Below are positions 42,593 through 51,298 of a DNA stretch of 64,000 nt, piece after piece. Position numbers and translations under genes: made by a program. Numbering within the stretch: the stretch's first letter is position 1; each line of letters opens with the position of its first letter. The stretch comes from Parapusillimonas granuli (GTDB lineage: Bacteria > Pseudomonadota > Gammaproteobacteria > Burkholderiales > Burkholderiaceae_B): NCBI RefSeq assembly GCF_013416525.1, contig NZ_JACCEM010000003.1, positions 186,001 to 250,000 of the forward strand. Reading direction: 5' to 3'. The notes beneath the pieces were generated by a model. It was not told the origin of the DNA. It searched no databases and saw only the letters and a program-made list of their open reading frames with translations.

Positions 42593-43490
42593 GGCGGGCC
42601 GCCCAGTCCCGGGCGAATTGACGCGCCACCCGGCCGGACCGGGAACCGCGTTCCAGCGCCCACTGCAGCGCTTCCGTGCGGGATGCCTCGATGTCTTCGG
42701 GCGAGCAGCCGTGTTCGGCCAGCCAGTAATAGACGATGTCCAGGTAGTCGTCCTGCTTGAAGGGATAGAAGGACAGCCACAGGCCGAAGCGTTCCGACAG
42801 CGAGATTTTTTCCTCGACGGTTTCGCCCGGATGGATTTCGCCGTCGCTCTGGTGCTTGGCGCTGAGGTTCTCGCTCATGTATTCGGGCATGAGATGGCGG
42901 CGGTTGGACGTGGCGTAGATCAGCACATTGTCGCCCGATGCGCTGACCGAGCCGTCCAGCACGGATTTGAGCGCTTTGTAGCCGGCTTCGCCTTCCTCGA
43001 AGGACAGGTCGTCGCAGAAGATGATGAAGCGTTCCGGGCGCCCGCTGACCAGGTCGACGATGTCGCCCAGGTCGGCCATGTCGGACTTGTCGACTTCGAT
43101 CAGGCGCAGGCCCCGGTCGGCATAGCTCGCCAGCATGGCCTTGACCAGCGAGCTCTTGCCCGTGCCCCGCGCGCCCGTCATCAGCACGTTGTTCGCCGGC
43201 TTCTTGTCGAGGAAGTGCCGGGTGTTGCGGTCGATGATCGCTTTTTGGCGCTCGATGTGCTGAAGGTCTTCCTGCTGGATCGTGGATACGTTGCGCACTG
43301 CGTCGAGCCAGCCCCGGGCGCCGCGCTTGCGCCAGCGGAAGGCATGGGCGGTCCAGTCTATTTCCGGCGGGGCGGGCGGGAGCCACGCTTCCAGTTGCGC
43401 CAGGACCCGCTCGGCGCGACCGATCAGCGTGCTTAAATCGTAGGCAGTCACAATTGTCTCCAAAGCAGTGAGGTATGGGGAAACCAGCAT
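42585..43490 (-). CDS. DUF815 family P-loop ATPase
   Basis: A 301-residue AAA-like ATPase. The Walker A motif is MTGARGTGKSSLVKAML, Walker B is FIIFCDDLSFEEGE, and YATSNRRHLMPEYMSEN follows as in DUF815 proteins. The cellular role is unknown. The ATG at 43490 yields MLVSPYLTALETIV; a GTG at 43562 would add 24 basic residues but overlaps the ispB promoter region, so I prefer the shorter start. Its end overlaps the start of the Nudix-ThiE gene by eight bases, implying coupled translation. Divergent from ispB. Confidence 0.85.
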   Translation of the reverse strand: MLVSPYLTALETIVTAYDLSTLIGRAERVLAQLEAWLPPAPPEIDWTAHAFRWRKRGARGWLDAVRNVSTIQQEDLQHIERQKAIIDRNTRHFLDKKPANNVLMTGARGTGKSSLVKAMLASYADRGLRLIEVDKSDMADLGDIVDLVSGRPERFIIFCDDLSFEEGEAGYKALKSVLDGSVSASGDNVLIYATSNRRHLMPEYMSENLSAKHQSDGEIHPGETVEEKISLSERFGLWLSFYPFKQDDYLDIVYYWLAEHGCSPEDIEASRTEALQWALERGSRSGRVARQFARDWAARHV

Positions 43491-43602
43491 TATCGCCAAT
43501 TTGGCGCGCGCGATCCGGCTTTCCGCATCACCCCGGCCCGCGCGCCCGCCATTGCGGGTCACGTATAATCTTGGCTACCCATTACACCGTCCGGATCACG
43601 CT

Positions 43603-44568
43603 TTGAACCTTTCCGAGTTACTCGCCCCCATTGCAGACGACATGAAGGCCGTCGACGCCGTCATCCGCGCTCGATTGAATTCAGAAGTGGTGCTCATACG
43701 CACGATAGGCGATTACATCGTTGGAGCCGGCGGCAAGCGCATGCGCCCGGCCATGCTGCTCATGGTGGCCAAGGCGCTGGGCTATCAAGGCAGCAACCAT
43801 CACCTGCTGGCGGCCGTGGTGGAATTCATCCACACCGCCACGCTGCTGCACGACGACGTGGTCGACGAGTCCGACTTGCGGCGCGGCCGCAGCACCGCCA
43901 ACGCCGTGTTCGGCAACGCCGCCAGCGTGCTGGTGGGCGATTACCTGTATTCCCGCTCGTTCGAAATGATGGTGGAATCGGATTCCATGCCCGCCATGAC
44001 CGTGCTGTCCGGCGCCACCACCGTCATCGCCGAAGGCGAGGTCCTGCAGCTGCTCAACGTCCATGATCCCGACGTCTCGCTGGAGCGCTATCTGCAGGTG
44101 GTGCGCTACAAGACCGCCAAGCTGTTCGAAGCCGCGACCCAGGTCGGCGCCATCATCGCCGGCGCCACCGGCGAGCAGGAAGCGGCCGCCGCGGCATACG
44201 GGCGCCACATCGGCACCGCCTTCCAGCTGATCGACGACGTCCTGGACTACAGCGGCGACGCCGAGGCGCTGGGCAAGAACGTGGGCGACGACCTGCGCGA
44301 AGGCAAGCCCACCATGCCGCTCATCCGCGTCATGGAAGTCGGCACGCCGGGCCAGAAGCAATTGATCCAGAACGCCATACGCACGGGCGAGGCCGATTTC
44401 GCCGCCGTCGCCCACGCCATACGGGAAACCAGGGCCCTGGAATACACGCGGGACGCCGCCGTCGCCGAGGCGAAACTGGCGCGCGAAGCCCTTGCCGGCT
44501 TCCCGATTTCCGTTCATCAAGAATCTTTGTTAGAATTTTGTTCTTTCGCGGTAAACCGCGATCATTGA
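43603..44568 (+). CDS. ispB: Octaprenyl diphosphate synthase
   Basis: A 321-residue trans-polyprenyl diphosphate synthase that makes the ubiquinone side chain. First and second aspartate-rich motifs are LLHDDVVDESD and LIDDVLDYSGD. The N terminus aligns with E. coli IspB (MNLEKINELTAQDM) if translation begins at TTG 43603, giving LNLSELLAPIADDM. No ATG exists between the stop-free upstream region and that point at suitable spacing, and the next ATG (43642) would cut off conserved residues. TATAAT at 43564-43569 is a plausible -10 element. It is followed by the proline tRNA. Confidence 0.9.
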   Translation: MNLSELLAPIADDMKAVDAVIRARLNSEVVLIRTIGDYIVGAGGKRMRPAMLLMVAKALGYQGSNHHLLAAVVEFIHTATLLHDDVVDESDLRRGRSTANAVFGNAASVLVGDYLYSRSFEMMVESDSMPAMTVLSGATTVIAEGEVLQLLNVHDPDVSLERYLQVVRYKTAKLFEAATQVGAIIAGATGEQEAAAAAYGRHIGTAFQLIDDVLDYSGDAEALGKNVGDDLREGKPTMPLIRVMEVGTPGQKQLIQNAIRTGEADFAAVAHAIRETRALEYTRDAAVAEAKLAREALAGFPISVHQESLLEFCSFAVNRDH

Positions 44569-44621
44569 ATCCCGAGTTGCCGGCAGCCCTCACAGGCCGC
44601 CGTCAGCGAGCGCCAAGAAAT

Positions 44622-44698
<77 letters not shown>

Positions 44699-44710
44699 AT
44701 ATGCAGTGGA

Positions 44711-44740
44711 AAAAGCCCTTGTTTTCAAGGGCTTTTTTTT
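44711..44740 (+). terminator. Intrinsic terminator after tRNA-Pro
   Basis: Stem GCCCTTG/CAAGGGC with a TTTT loop, flanked by an A-run on the left and followed by eight T residues at 44733-44740. It lies 12 bases past the tRNA and ends its transcript, probably also that of ispB. Confidence 0.92.
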
Positions 44741-44823
44741 GGCCTGCGGGCCGAATCGCATGCGTATTTCCGTGACGGAACGCCAGGGCCGGCGCCATGC
44801 TGAAGCCGGCCGCTTGCGCTTTG

Positions 44824-45498
44824 CTACGACCGGCTCGTGTTCTTGAGCCGGTCGATCAGTTCCAGCCTCGCCCTTTCGACGTGCTGGGTCGCGGCTTCGG
44901 CCGCCGCGGCGGCTGATCCGTTGAGTATGTGGCGTGCGATCGTCGCGTGTTCTTCCCATGCCCGGGTGGGAACGGCCGGGTGATCCAGCACCATGAGCAT
45001 AGACCGCATCAGATGAGGCCATTGCCCGGCCATCATGGCGCTCACCGCGCTGTTGCCGCTCAGCTGGTAGATGCTCATGTGGAAGCGCGAATCGGCTTTG
45101 ACCATCAAGTACACCGGAGCGCCGCTGGAAAGATTTTCGTGCCCGATCTCCAGCGCCGTCCGCATGGCCTCGACCCTGGCTTCGGGGGCCTGCCGGTTCT
45201 TGATTCTTTCGGCGCTCAACGACGCGGCCAGAGGCTCCAGAGACACCCTTGCCTGATACAGGTGGAAGATGTATTCGTCATTGACGGGCGTGACTTCCAC
45301 CCCTTGTTTGCCCGCATCCCGCAACAGCCCCTGGTGCCGCAGCAGCTGCAGGGCATGGCTTATGGGTTGGCGCGAGACCCCGAGGCGCTCCGCCAACACC
45401 GCCTGCCGCACCCGTTCCCCGGGTTTCAGCTCTCCGCGCGTGATGGCCTCGAGGAGGCGTTCGTACACTTTCTCGATGTAATGCGTGTTCGTTTCCAT
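44824..45498 (-). CDS. GntR-family (FadR subgroup) transcriptional regulator
   Basis: A 224-residue regulator. The N-terminal winged helix is YERLLEAITRGELKPGERV with AVLAERLGVSRQPISHAL; the C-terminal all-helical FCD domain has DEYIFHLYQARVSLEPLAA and DSRFHMSIYQLSGN, with histidines and acidic residues suited to metal or carboxylate binding. The start at 45498 abuts a GGAATTCTGAATTCC repeat that may be its own operator. It is divergent from the dioxygenase-SDR-TRAP genes, and is therefore the likely regulator of that block. Confidence 0.9.
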   Translation of the reverse strand: METNTHYIEKVYERLLEAITRGELKPGERVRQAVLAERLGVSRQPISHALQLLRHQGLLRDAGKQGVEVTPVNDEYIFHLYQARVSLEPLAASLSAERIKNRQAPEARVEAMRTALEIGHENLSSGAPVYLMVKADSRFHMSIYQLSGNSAVSAMMAGQWPHLMRSMLMVLDHPAVPTRAWEEHATIARHILNGSAAAAAEAATQHVERARLELIDRLKNTSRS

Positions 45499-45513
45499 GG
45501 AATTCTGAATTCC
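45499..45513. promoter_or_regulatory. Inverted repeat at the GntR start codon
   Basis: GGAATTCTGAATTCC is a perfect 7-bp inverted repeat with one central base lying immediately upstream of the GntR ATG. Autoregulation by the GntR protein is plausible. The same GGAATTC half occurs at 45707 in the divergent promoter. Confidence 0.5.
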
Positions 45514-45704
45514 GGTTACCAAGATCATTCTCCGTATTTCAAGTCAGGATCAAATAATAAACCATAAATCTTCTGATTAATCGTGGGTATAAAGTTTATA
45601 TATTTGATTTTAAAGAAAAAAATATAATCGATAGCATTCCTGCAATGGAAATATGGTAATTGACGTTACACAAAATGAACTGATAGGATACTTCAAAACG
45701 AAAA

Positions 45705-45716
45705 TTGGAATTCCAA
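45705..45716. promoter_or_regulatory. Palindrome upstream of the dioxygenase gene
   Basis: TTGGAATTCCAA is a perfect 12-base palindrome 30 bases before the dioxygenase start codon. It shares GGAATTC with the repeat at the GntR start, as would be expected if one regulator binds both sides of the 248-base divergent region. Confidence 0.4.
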
Positions 45717-45746
45717 ATTCAGTTCCATACCAGCAAGGAGACAATC

Positions 45747-46553
45747 ATGAAGCTTACCCAACAACAGCTGGCTCAGTTCGACGAGCTGGGCTACGTATTT
45801 CTGCCGGACTGTTTTGCCGCGGACGAGGTCGCCGCCCTGAAGGCCGCCTCGGCCGAGGCCCTGAGCCAGCAGCGTCCGGAGGTATGGCGCGAGCGCGACG
45901 GAACGCCTCGCACGGCGTTCGCCTGCCACACATATAGCGAGGCATGCAGGCTGCTGGCATCGGACGAGCGCTTGGTGGACCCCTTGGTCCAGCTGTTCGA
46001 AGAAGAAGTCTACATCCATCAGTTCAAGATCAACGCCAAGGCGGCATTCACCGGCGAAGTATGGCAGTGGCATCAGGATTTCCCCACCTGGAACAAAGAC
46101 GACGGCATGCCCGAGCCGCGCGCCATGAACATCGCGGTTTTCCTCGATGACGTATTGCCCATCAATGGGCCGCTGATGATCGTTCCGCGCAGCCATAAAC
46201 TGGGTGCGATCGATTCCAAGCACGATCTCGAGACCACTTCGTATCCGTTATGGACGCTGGACAACGAAAAAGTCACCGAGCTGGTCGAAAAAAACGGCAT
46301 CGTCACCCCCACCGGCAAGGCGGGCTCGATGCTGATGTTCCATGCAAACATCGTCCACGGATCCGCGGGCAACATAACGCCTTATCCGCGCCGTATCGTG
46401 TATCTCACGCTTTCCGCGCTTTCGAACGCCATTCGCAAGCCTACCCGCCCCGAGTTCATCGCTCACACCGACTTCACCCCGGTCGCGGCGGCGCCGGCAG
46501 GGGTGCTCAAGGAATTTGCCAAGCAGACGACCGCGGCGGCCGTGGCGGCATAA
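45747..46553 (+). CDS. EctD-like phytanoyl-CoA dioxygenase family protein
   Basis: A 268-residue non-haem Fe(II)/2-oxoglutarate dioxygenase. Iron ligands are H109 and D111 in WQWHQDFPTW and H204 in VHGSAGN; an arginine near 215 should bind 2-oxoglutarate. The stretch HQDFPTWNKDDGMPEPRAM is close to the ectoine hydroxylase signature (HSDFETWHxEDGMPxMRA), but ectoine genes are absent and the length is shorter, so the substrate is probably different. The ATG at 45747 has AGGAG upstream. It is the first gene of a putative operon with an SDR, TRAP receptor, thiolase and CoA ligase. Confidence 0.88.
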   Translation: MKLTQQQLAQFDELGYVFLPDCFAADEVAALKAASAEALSQQRPEVWRERDGTPRTAFACHTYSEACRLLASDERLVDPLVQLFEEEVYIHQFKINAKAAFTGEVWQWHQDFPTWNKDDGMPEPRAMNIAVFLDDVLPINGPLMIVPRSHKLGAIDSKHDLETTSYPLWTLDNEKVTELVEKNGIVTPTGKAGSMLMFHANIVHGSAGNITPYPRRIVYLTLSALSNAIRKPTRPEFIAHTDFTPVAAAPAGVLKEFAKQTTAAAVAA

Positions 46554-46631
46554 GCGGCCGCAAGGCCGGCAATCAATCGTAAAAGCATCTTGGGGCGCCT
46601 CACGCGCCCCGCGGGATTCGTGAGTGGAACT

Positions 46632-47429
46632 ATGGCAGAGCGCATGAAGGGCAAGGTGGTTTTGGTGACGGGCGCCGGGTCTTCGGGCCCGGGCTGGGGC
46701 AACGGCAAGGCGGCGGCCGTGCTGTACGCCCGTGAAGGAGCAAAGGTATTCGCGGTCGACTACCGCCTCGAAGCGGCGGAAGAAACCGCAAAGCTGATCA
46801 CGGACGAGGGCGGAATATGCGTGGCGCATCAGGCCGACGTCTCCAGCAGCGCCGATGTGCAGGGCATGGCGGAAAAATGCCAGGAGGTTTTCGGCCGGAT
46901 CGATGTTCTGCACAACAACGTGGGCATCGTGGAAACGGGCGGGCCGGTCGAGGCAAGCGAAGAAAGCTGGAATCGCGTGGTCGCGGTCAATCAAACCAGC
47001 GTTTTCCTGACGTGCAAGCACGTCATCCCCCAGATGCTCAAGCAAAAGAGCGGGTCCATAGTCAATATAGGCTCCATCGCCGGGATCCGCTGGATCGGCT
47101 TTCCCTACCTGGCCTATTCGGCGACGAAGGCGGCGCTGCTGGCCATGACGTCGAACATGGCGGTCCAGTACGCCGCGGACGGCATACGCGTCAATTGCGT
47201 ATTGCCCGGGCTGATGAACACCCCGCTGATCAGGGAGCCCCTGGTCAAGAACTACGGCGGCGACATCGACTCCATGATCTCGCAGCGGGACCAGTCCGTG
47301 CCCATGGGGCGCATGGGCGACGGCTGGGATACCGCATACGCGGCATTGTTCCTGGCATCGGACGAAGCTCGTTACATCAGCGGCACGCACCTGGTCGTTG
47401 ACGGAGCACTGACCGCGCGCAGCGCCTAG
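46632..47429 (+). CDS. Short-chain dehydrogenase/reductase
   Basis: A 265-residue classical SDR. The nucleotide-binding glycine-rich loop is VTGAGSSGPGWGNGKAAA, followed by NNVGIVETG; catalytic residues are the serine in NIGSIAG and the pair in YSATK. The C terminus SGTHLVVDGALTARSA is that of the FabG-like group. It would oxidise an alcohol to a ketone, for example a product of the adjacent dioxygenase or a 3-hydroxyacyl-CoA. The ATG at 46632 is preferred; an ATG at 46644 is possible. It lies 78 bases after the dioxygenase gene. Confidence 0.9.
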   Translation: MAERMKGKVVLVTGAGSSGPGWGNGKAAAVLYAREGAKVFAVDYRLEAAEETAKLITDEGGICVAHQADVSSSADVQGMAEKCQEVFGRIDVLHNNVGIVETGGPVEASEESWNRVVAVNQTSVFLTCKHVIPQMLKQKSGSIVNIGSIAGIRWIGFPYLAYSATKAALLAMTSNMAVQYAADGIRVNCVLPGLMNTPLIREPLVKNYGGDIDSMISQRDQSVPMGRMGDGWDTAYAALFLASDEARYISGTHLVVDGALTARSA

Positions 47430-47495
47430 GCTGCCGCGCACCCTCCTCCGAGCGAGGAGGCCATCCAACGCAGAAAGATAAAACGGAGACGAAAA

Positions 47496-48512
47496 ATGAC
47501 TGTTTCACGACGCAATCTATTGAAAGCCGCGGCGCTGTCGCTGGGTTCCATCGGCCTGGGGGCGCCGGCGATCGCATGGTCCCAGAACCGCAAGTTCGAC
47601 ATCAAGGCGGCGGTGAACGTGCCGATGACGCATTCGATCTACATCCGCATGCAGGAAGCCGCGGAAGCCATCAAGCAGGACACGGGCGGGGAGGTCAATG
47701 TGCGGGTCTTTCCGAACGGCCAGCTTGGCTCGGACACCGACATGCTGAGCCAGATCCGTTCGGGCGGGCTGGAAATGCTGTGCCTGCCGGGGGTGATCCT
47801 GGCGAACCTGGTTCCTCTCGCCTCATTGAACAGCGTGGGGTTCGCGTTCCTGAATTACCCCGAGGTCTGGAAGGGGATGGACGGCAATCTGGGCGGCTTC
47901 ATCCGCGGCCAGATCGAAAAATCCAATCTGGTCGTGTACGAGAAAGTGTGGGACAACGGTTTCCGGCACATTACGTCGCATGCGCCGGTGAATACGCCCG
48001 CCGACCTGGGCGGCTTGAAGATTCGCGTTCCCGTGAGCCCTTTGCTGCTCTCTCTTTTCAAGTCGCTGAACGCGTCGCCGACCCCGATCAACTTCAGCGA
48101 GCTGTATAGCGCCCTGCAAACCAAAGTGGTCGATGCGCAAGAGAACCCCTTCCCCATCATCGAAACAGGCAAGCTCTACGAGGTTCAGCCCTACTGTGCA
48201 ATGACGAGCCATGTATGGGATGGGTACTGGATGCTCGCCAACAAGCGGTTCTTCGGCCGCATGCCGAAGGACGCCCAGCAAATCGTGATGTCCCGCTTCA
48301 ACGAGGCGGGCCTGCGCCAGCGCGTCGACAGCGAAAAGGCCGCGGTCGACCTGAAGGCCGCGCTGGAAAAACAGGGCATGAAATTCACGCAGCCCGATCC
48401 CGCGGCGTTCCGCGAGGCGCTGGGCAAAGGCGGATTCTATGCGGAATGGAAACAGAAGTTCGGCAACGAAGCGTGGGCGCAGCTTGAGGCTTCCGTAGGA
48501 AAGCTTTCTTGA
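47496..48512 (+). CDS. TRAP transporter substrate-binding protein (DctP family)
   Basis: A 338-residue periplasmic TRAP receptor. The N terminus MTVSRRNLLKAAALSLG carries a twin-arginine motif, so export by the Tat pathway is likely. The body shows NGQLGSDTDMLSQIRSGGLEM, LGGLKIRVPVSPLLL and ALQTKVVDAQENPF, the conserved DctP region with the carboxylate-binding arginine (LKIRVP). GGAG precedes the ATG. Its membrane partner is the fused DctQM gene at 52.3 kb, separated by thiolase, ligase and IclR genes. Ligands of DctP proteins are mostly organic acids; the one here is unknown. Confidence 0.92.
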   Translation: MTVSRRNLLKAAALSLGSIGLGAPAIAWSQNRKFDIKAAVNVPMTHSIYIRMQEAAEAIKQDTGGEVNVRVFPNGQLGSDTDMLSQIRSGGLEMLCLPGVILANLVPLASLNSVGFAFLNYPEVWKGMDGNLGGFIRGQIEKSNLVVYEKVWDNGFRHITSHAPVNTPADLGGLKIRVPVSPLLLSLFKSLNASPTPINFSELYSALQTKVVDAQENPFPIIETGKLYEVQPYCAMTSHVWDGYWMLANKRFFGRMPKDAQQIVMSRFNEAGLRQRVDSEKAAVDLKAALEKQGMKFTQPDPAAFREALGKGGFYAEWKQKFGNEAWAQLEASVGKLS

Positions 48513-48533
48513 TATTTTCACACGGGAAAATAA

Positions 48534-49694
48534 ATGAATGTGCCTTATATCGTAGGTTGGGGTCACACGCCGTTCGGCAAACTCGATTCCGTCACCACAC
48601 AAGACTTGATCCGCCAAAGCGCCTTGCCCGCCGTGTCGCGAGCGGGGATGGATCTTGCGGATATCGAGGGGATATTCGTAGGAACGTTCAACGGAGGCTT
48701 CCTGCCTCAGGATTTTTCGGCGTCCATGGTGGCGGTGGCCATGCCCGAGCTGAGGCACGTGCCCGCGCTGCGGTGCGAAAACGCATGCGCCACGGGTAGC
48801 GCGGCCATCTGGGCGGCGCTGGACGCCATCGAGGCGGGGCGCATCCGGAACGCTCTGGTCGTTGGTTTCGAGCGCATGACGACCCAGCCCGGGCCGAAAG
48901 TCGGCGAAATACTGCTCAAGTGCTCCTACGTCGAAGAAGAGGGGGGCAAAGAGGGCGGGTTCGCGGGCATCTTCGGCGAGATAGCCACCCAGTACTTCAA
49001 GCGTTTCGGCGACCAGTCGGACGCATTGGCGCGGATTGCGGCGAAGAATCACTTGAACGGCACCCGGAACCCCTATGCGCACATGCGGCGCGACCTGGGT
49101 TTCGACTTCTGCCGCCAGCCCTCGGACAAGAATCCCATGGTAGCGGGGCCCTTGAAGCGCTCGGACTGCTCTTTGGTCTCCGACGGCGCCGCGGCGCTGG
49201 TCATTTCGAGCGAGCCCAATTCCGGCAGCGTATCGGTGCGCTGGCTGTCGCGGACACAGGTCAATGACTATCTGCCTTTGTCGATGCGTGATCCAACCCG
49301 CTTCCTGGGCGCGGAAAAAGCCTGGCGCATGGGCCTGGAGAGCGCGGGCATCACGCTGAAGAACCTGAGCTTCGTGGAAACCCACGACTGCTTCACCATC
49401 GCCGAGCTGCTCGAATACGAGGCCATGGGCCTGGCGCCCCATGGCCAGGGGGCCCGCGTCGTCCACGAAGGGCTGACCGCGATGGACGGGCCCTTGCCGG
49501 TGAACCCTTCGGGGGGCTTGAAGTCGCGCGGCCATCCGATAGGGGCGACGGGGGTGTCCGGCCATGTCATGGCGGTGATGCAGCTGGCCGACGAAGCCGG
49601 GGACATGCAGGTCAAGAACCCCGATATAGGCGCTGTTTTCAATATGGGCGGTGCCGCGGTGGCGAACTACGTCAGCATTCTGGAGGCGATATGA
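48534..49694 (+). CDS. SCP-x-type thiolase / acetyl-CoA acetyltransferase family protein
   Basis: A 386-residue thiolase-fold protein. The nucleophile cysteine lies in RCENACATGSAA; VETHDCFT and GGLKSRGHPIGATG carry the histidines of the active site. This pattern matches the SCP-x/lipid-transfer-type thiolases and not the classic FadA group, whose second cysteine is missing. Such enzymes cleave branched or side-chain 3-ketoacyl-CoA, or in some cases act as aldolase partners. The gene overlaps the downstream CoA ligase by four bases. Confidence 0.88.
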   Translation: MNVPYIVGWGHTPFGKLDSVTTQDLIRQSALPAVSRAGMDLADIEGIFVGTFNGGFLPQDFSASMVAVAMPELRHVPALRCENACATGSAAIWAALDAIEAGRIRNALVVGFERMTTQPGPKVGEILLKCSYVEEEGGKEGGFAGIFGEIATQYFKRFGDQSDALARIAAKNHLNGTRNPYAHMRRDLGFDFCRQPSDKNPMVAGPLKRSDCSLVSDGAAALVISSEPNSGSVSVRWLSRTQVNDYLPLSMRDPTRFLGAEKAWRMGLESAGITLKNLSFVETHDCFTIAELLEYEAMGLAPHGQGARVVHEGLTAMDGPLPVNPSGGLKSRGHPIGATGVSGHVMAVMQLADEAGDMQVKNPDIGAVFNMGGAAVANYVSILEAI

Positions 49695-51283
49695 ATGCCG
49701 CGCAAGTCATGAATCTTTCTCAGCTCTTGAGGCAGACCGCAACCCTGTTCCCGACGCTCCCGGCCGTGATCCACGGCGAGGCGCGCTGGAACTGGCGGGA
49801 GATCGACCAAAGGGTCGATGCCATGGCCCACGCGCTGACCAGGCTCGGGCTGAAGAAGGGCGATCGAATCCTGGTCCAGTCCCGCAACACGCTGGAGCTC
49901 TTCGAGAGCTGCTGGGTGGCGTTCAGACTCGGGTGCGTATGGGTGCCGACCAACTACCGGCTCACCCCCGGCGAGGTGGCCTACCTGGCCGAGTCCAGCG
50001 GTGCGCGGGCGATGATCTTCGAGGGCGTTTTCCAGGACCATGCGCGGGCATGCCGCGCCGCGTCCGGCCGATTGGAGCATTTGGTGGCGATCGGGCATGC
50101 CGAGCCCGGACAGCTGTCGTATCAGGCGCTCGTCGATCAGCATATGGGCCAGCGTTTTCCCTCGGCCACCGTGGGATACGGCGACCCTTTATGGTTCTTC
50201 TACACCTCCGGCACCACGGGCAAGCCCAAGGCCGCCGTCCTGACGCACGGGCAGATGGCTTTCGTCGTAACGAACCACCTGGCCGATTTGATTCCCGGCA
50301 CCACGGAAAAAGACTGTTCGATCGCTGTCGCCCCGCTCTCGCATGGCGCGGGAATCCATGCTTTGCTCAATGTCGCCCGCGGAGCGGCCACCGTGCTGCC
50401 AACGAGCGAAAGGCTGGATCCCGGAGAAGTATGGAGGCTGGTCGAGCAGCATCGAGTCACGAACCTGTTTACCGTGCCGACCATCGTCAAGCTGCTGGTC
50501 GAGCATCCGGCGGTCGACGCCTACGACCATTCAAGCGTCCGATACATCGTCTACGCGGGGGCGCCCATGTATCGCGCGGATCAGAAATACGCCTTGAAGA
50601 AGCTGGGCAAGGTGCTGGTCCAGTACTTCGGCCTGGGCGAGGTCACCGGGTGCATCACCGTGCTGCCGCCTTATTTGCACACCCCCGACGACCCAGACCC
50701 CGGCTACCCCGTCGGTTCATGCGGGCGCCCTCGGGTGGGCATGGAAATCGCCATTCTGGACGACGATCTGACGCCGCTGCCCCCGGGCGAGATCGGCGAG
50801 ATCTGCTGCCGCGGTCCCGCGGTCTTTGCCGGGTACTACAACAACGAGCAAGCCAATGAAAGCGCCTTCCGCGGAGGCTGGTTCCATACGGGCGACATCG
50901 GTCGCCTCGACGACAAAGGCTTTTTGTATATCACGGGCCGCCAGTCCGATATGTACATTTCCGGCGGCTCCAATGTCTACCCGCGGGAGGTCGAGGAAGT
51001 GATTCTGACGCATCCGGCCGTGGAAGAGGTGGCCGTCGTCGGGGTGCGTGACGAGCAATGGGGGGAAGTCGGCGTGGCCGTCGTGGTGCTGCGCAAGGGC
51101 CACGACCACACCAGTCCCGACGAACTCTTTGCCCATCTCGACGGCAAGTGCGCCAAGTATCGCTGGCCCAAGCGTTTCGTTTTCTGGGATGCCCTGCCCA
51201 AGTCGGGCTACGGGAAAATCACCAAGAAGGACGTCAAGCGCCTTTTGCAGGAGAGCGGGGAGATCGAGCTTGAACAGGCCTGA
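49691..51283 (+). CDS. AMP-forming acyl-CoA synthetase
   Basis: A 530-residue ANL-superfamily ligase. The phosphate-binding loop is YTSGTTGKPKAAVLTHGQ near residue 172; QYFGLGEVTG corresponds to A5, HTGDIGRLDDKGFLYITGR to A7-A8, and GYGKITKK near 510 holds the catalytic lysine. It would activate a carboxylic acid to acyl-CoA through an acyl-adenylate. GGAGG lies five bases before the ATG inside the thiolase gene, and the two genes overlap (ATGA). It is the likely entry enzyme of this catabolic block. Confidence 0.92.
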   Translation: MNAAQVMNLSQLLRQTATLFPTLPAVIHGEARWNWREIDQRVDAMAHALTRLGLKKGDRILVQSRNTLELFESCWVAFRLGCVWVPTNYRLTPGEVAYLAESSGARAMIFEGVFQDHARACRAASGRLEHLVAIGHAEPGQLSYQALVDQHMGQRFPSATVGYGDPLWFFYTSGTTGKPKAAVLTHGQMAFVVTNHLADLIPGTTEKDCSIAVAPLSHGAGIHALLNVARGAATVLPTSERLDPGEVWRLVEQHRVTNLFTVPTIVKLLVEHPAVDAYDHSSVRYIVYAGAPMYRADQKYALKKLGKVLVQYFGLGEVTGCITVLPPYLHTPDDPDPGYPVGSCGRPRVGMEIAILDDDLTPLPPGEIGEICCRGPAVFAGYYNNEQANESAFRGGWFHTGDIGRLDDKGFLYITGRQSDMYISGGSNVYPREVEEVILTHPAVEEVAVVGVRDEQWGEVGVAVVVLRKGHDHTSPDELFAHLDGKCAKYRWPKRFVFWDALPKSGYGKITKKDVKRLLQESGEIELEQA

Positions 51284-51298
51284 CGCGCATGCTCGGGG

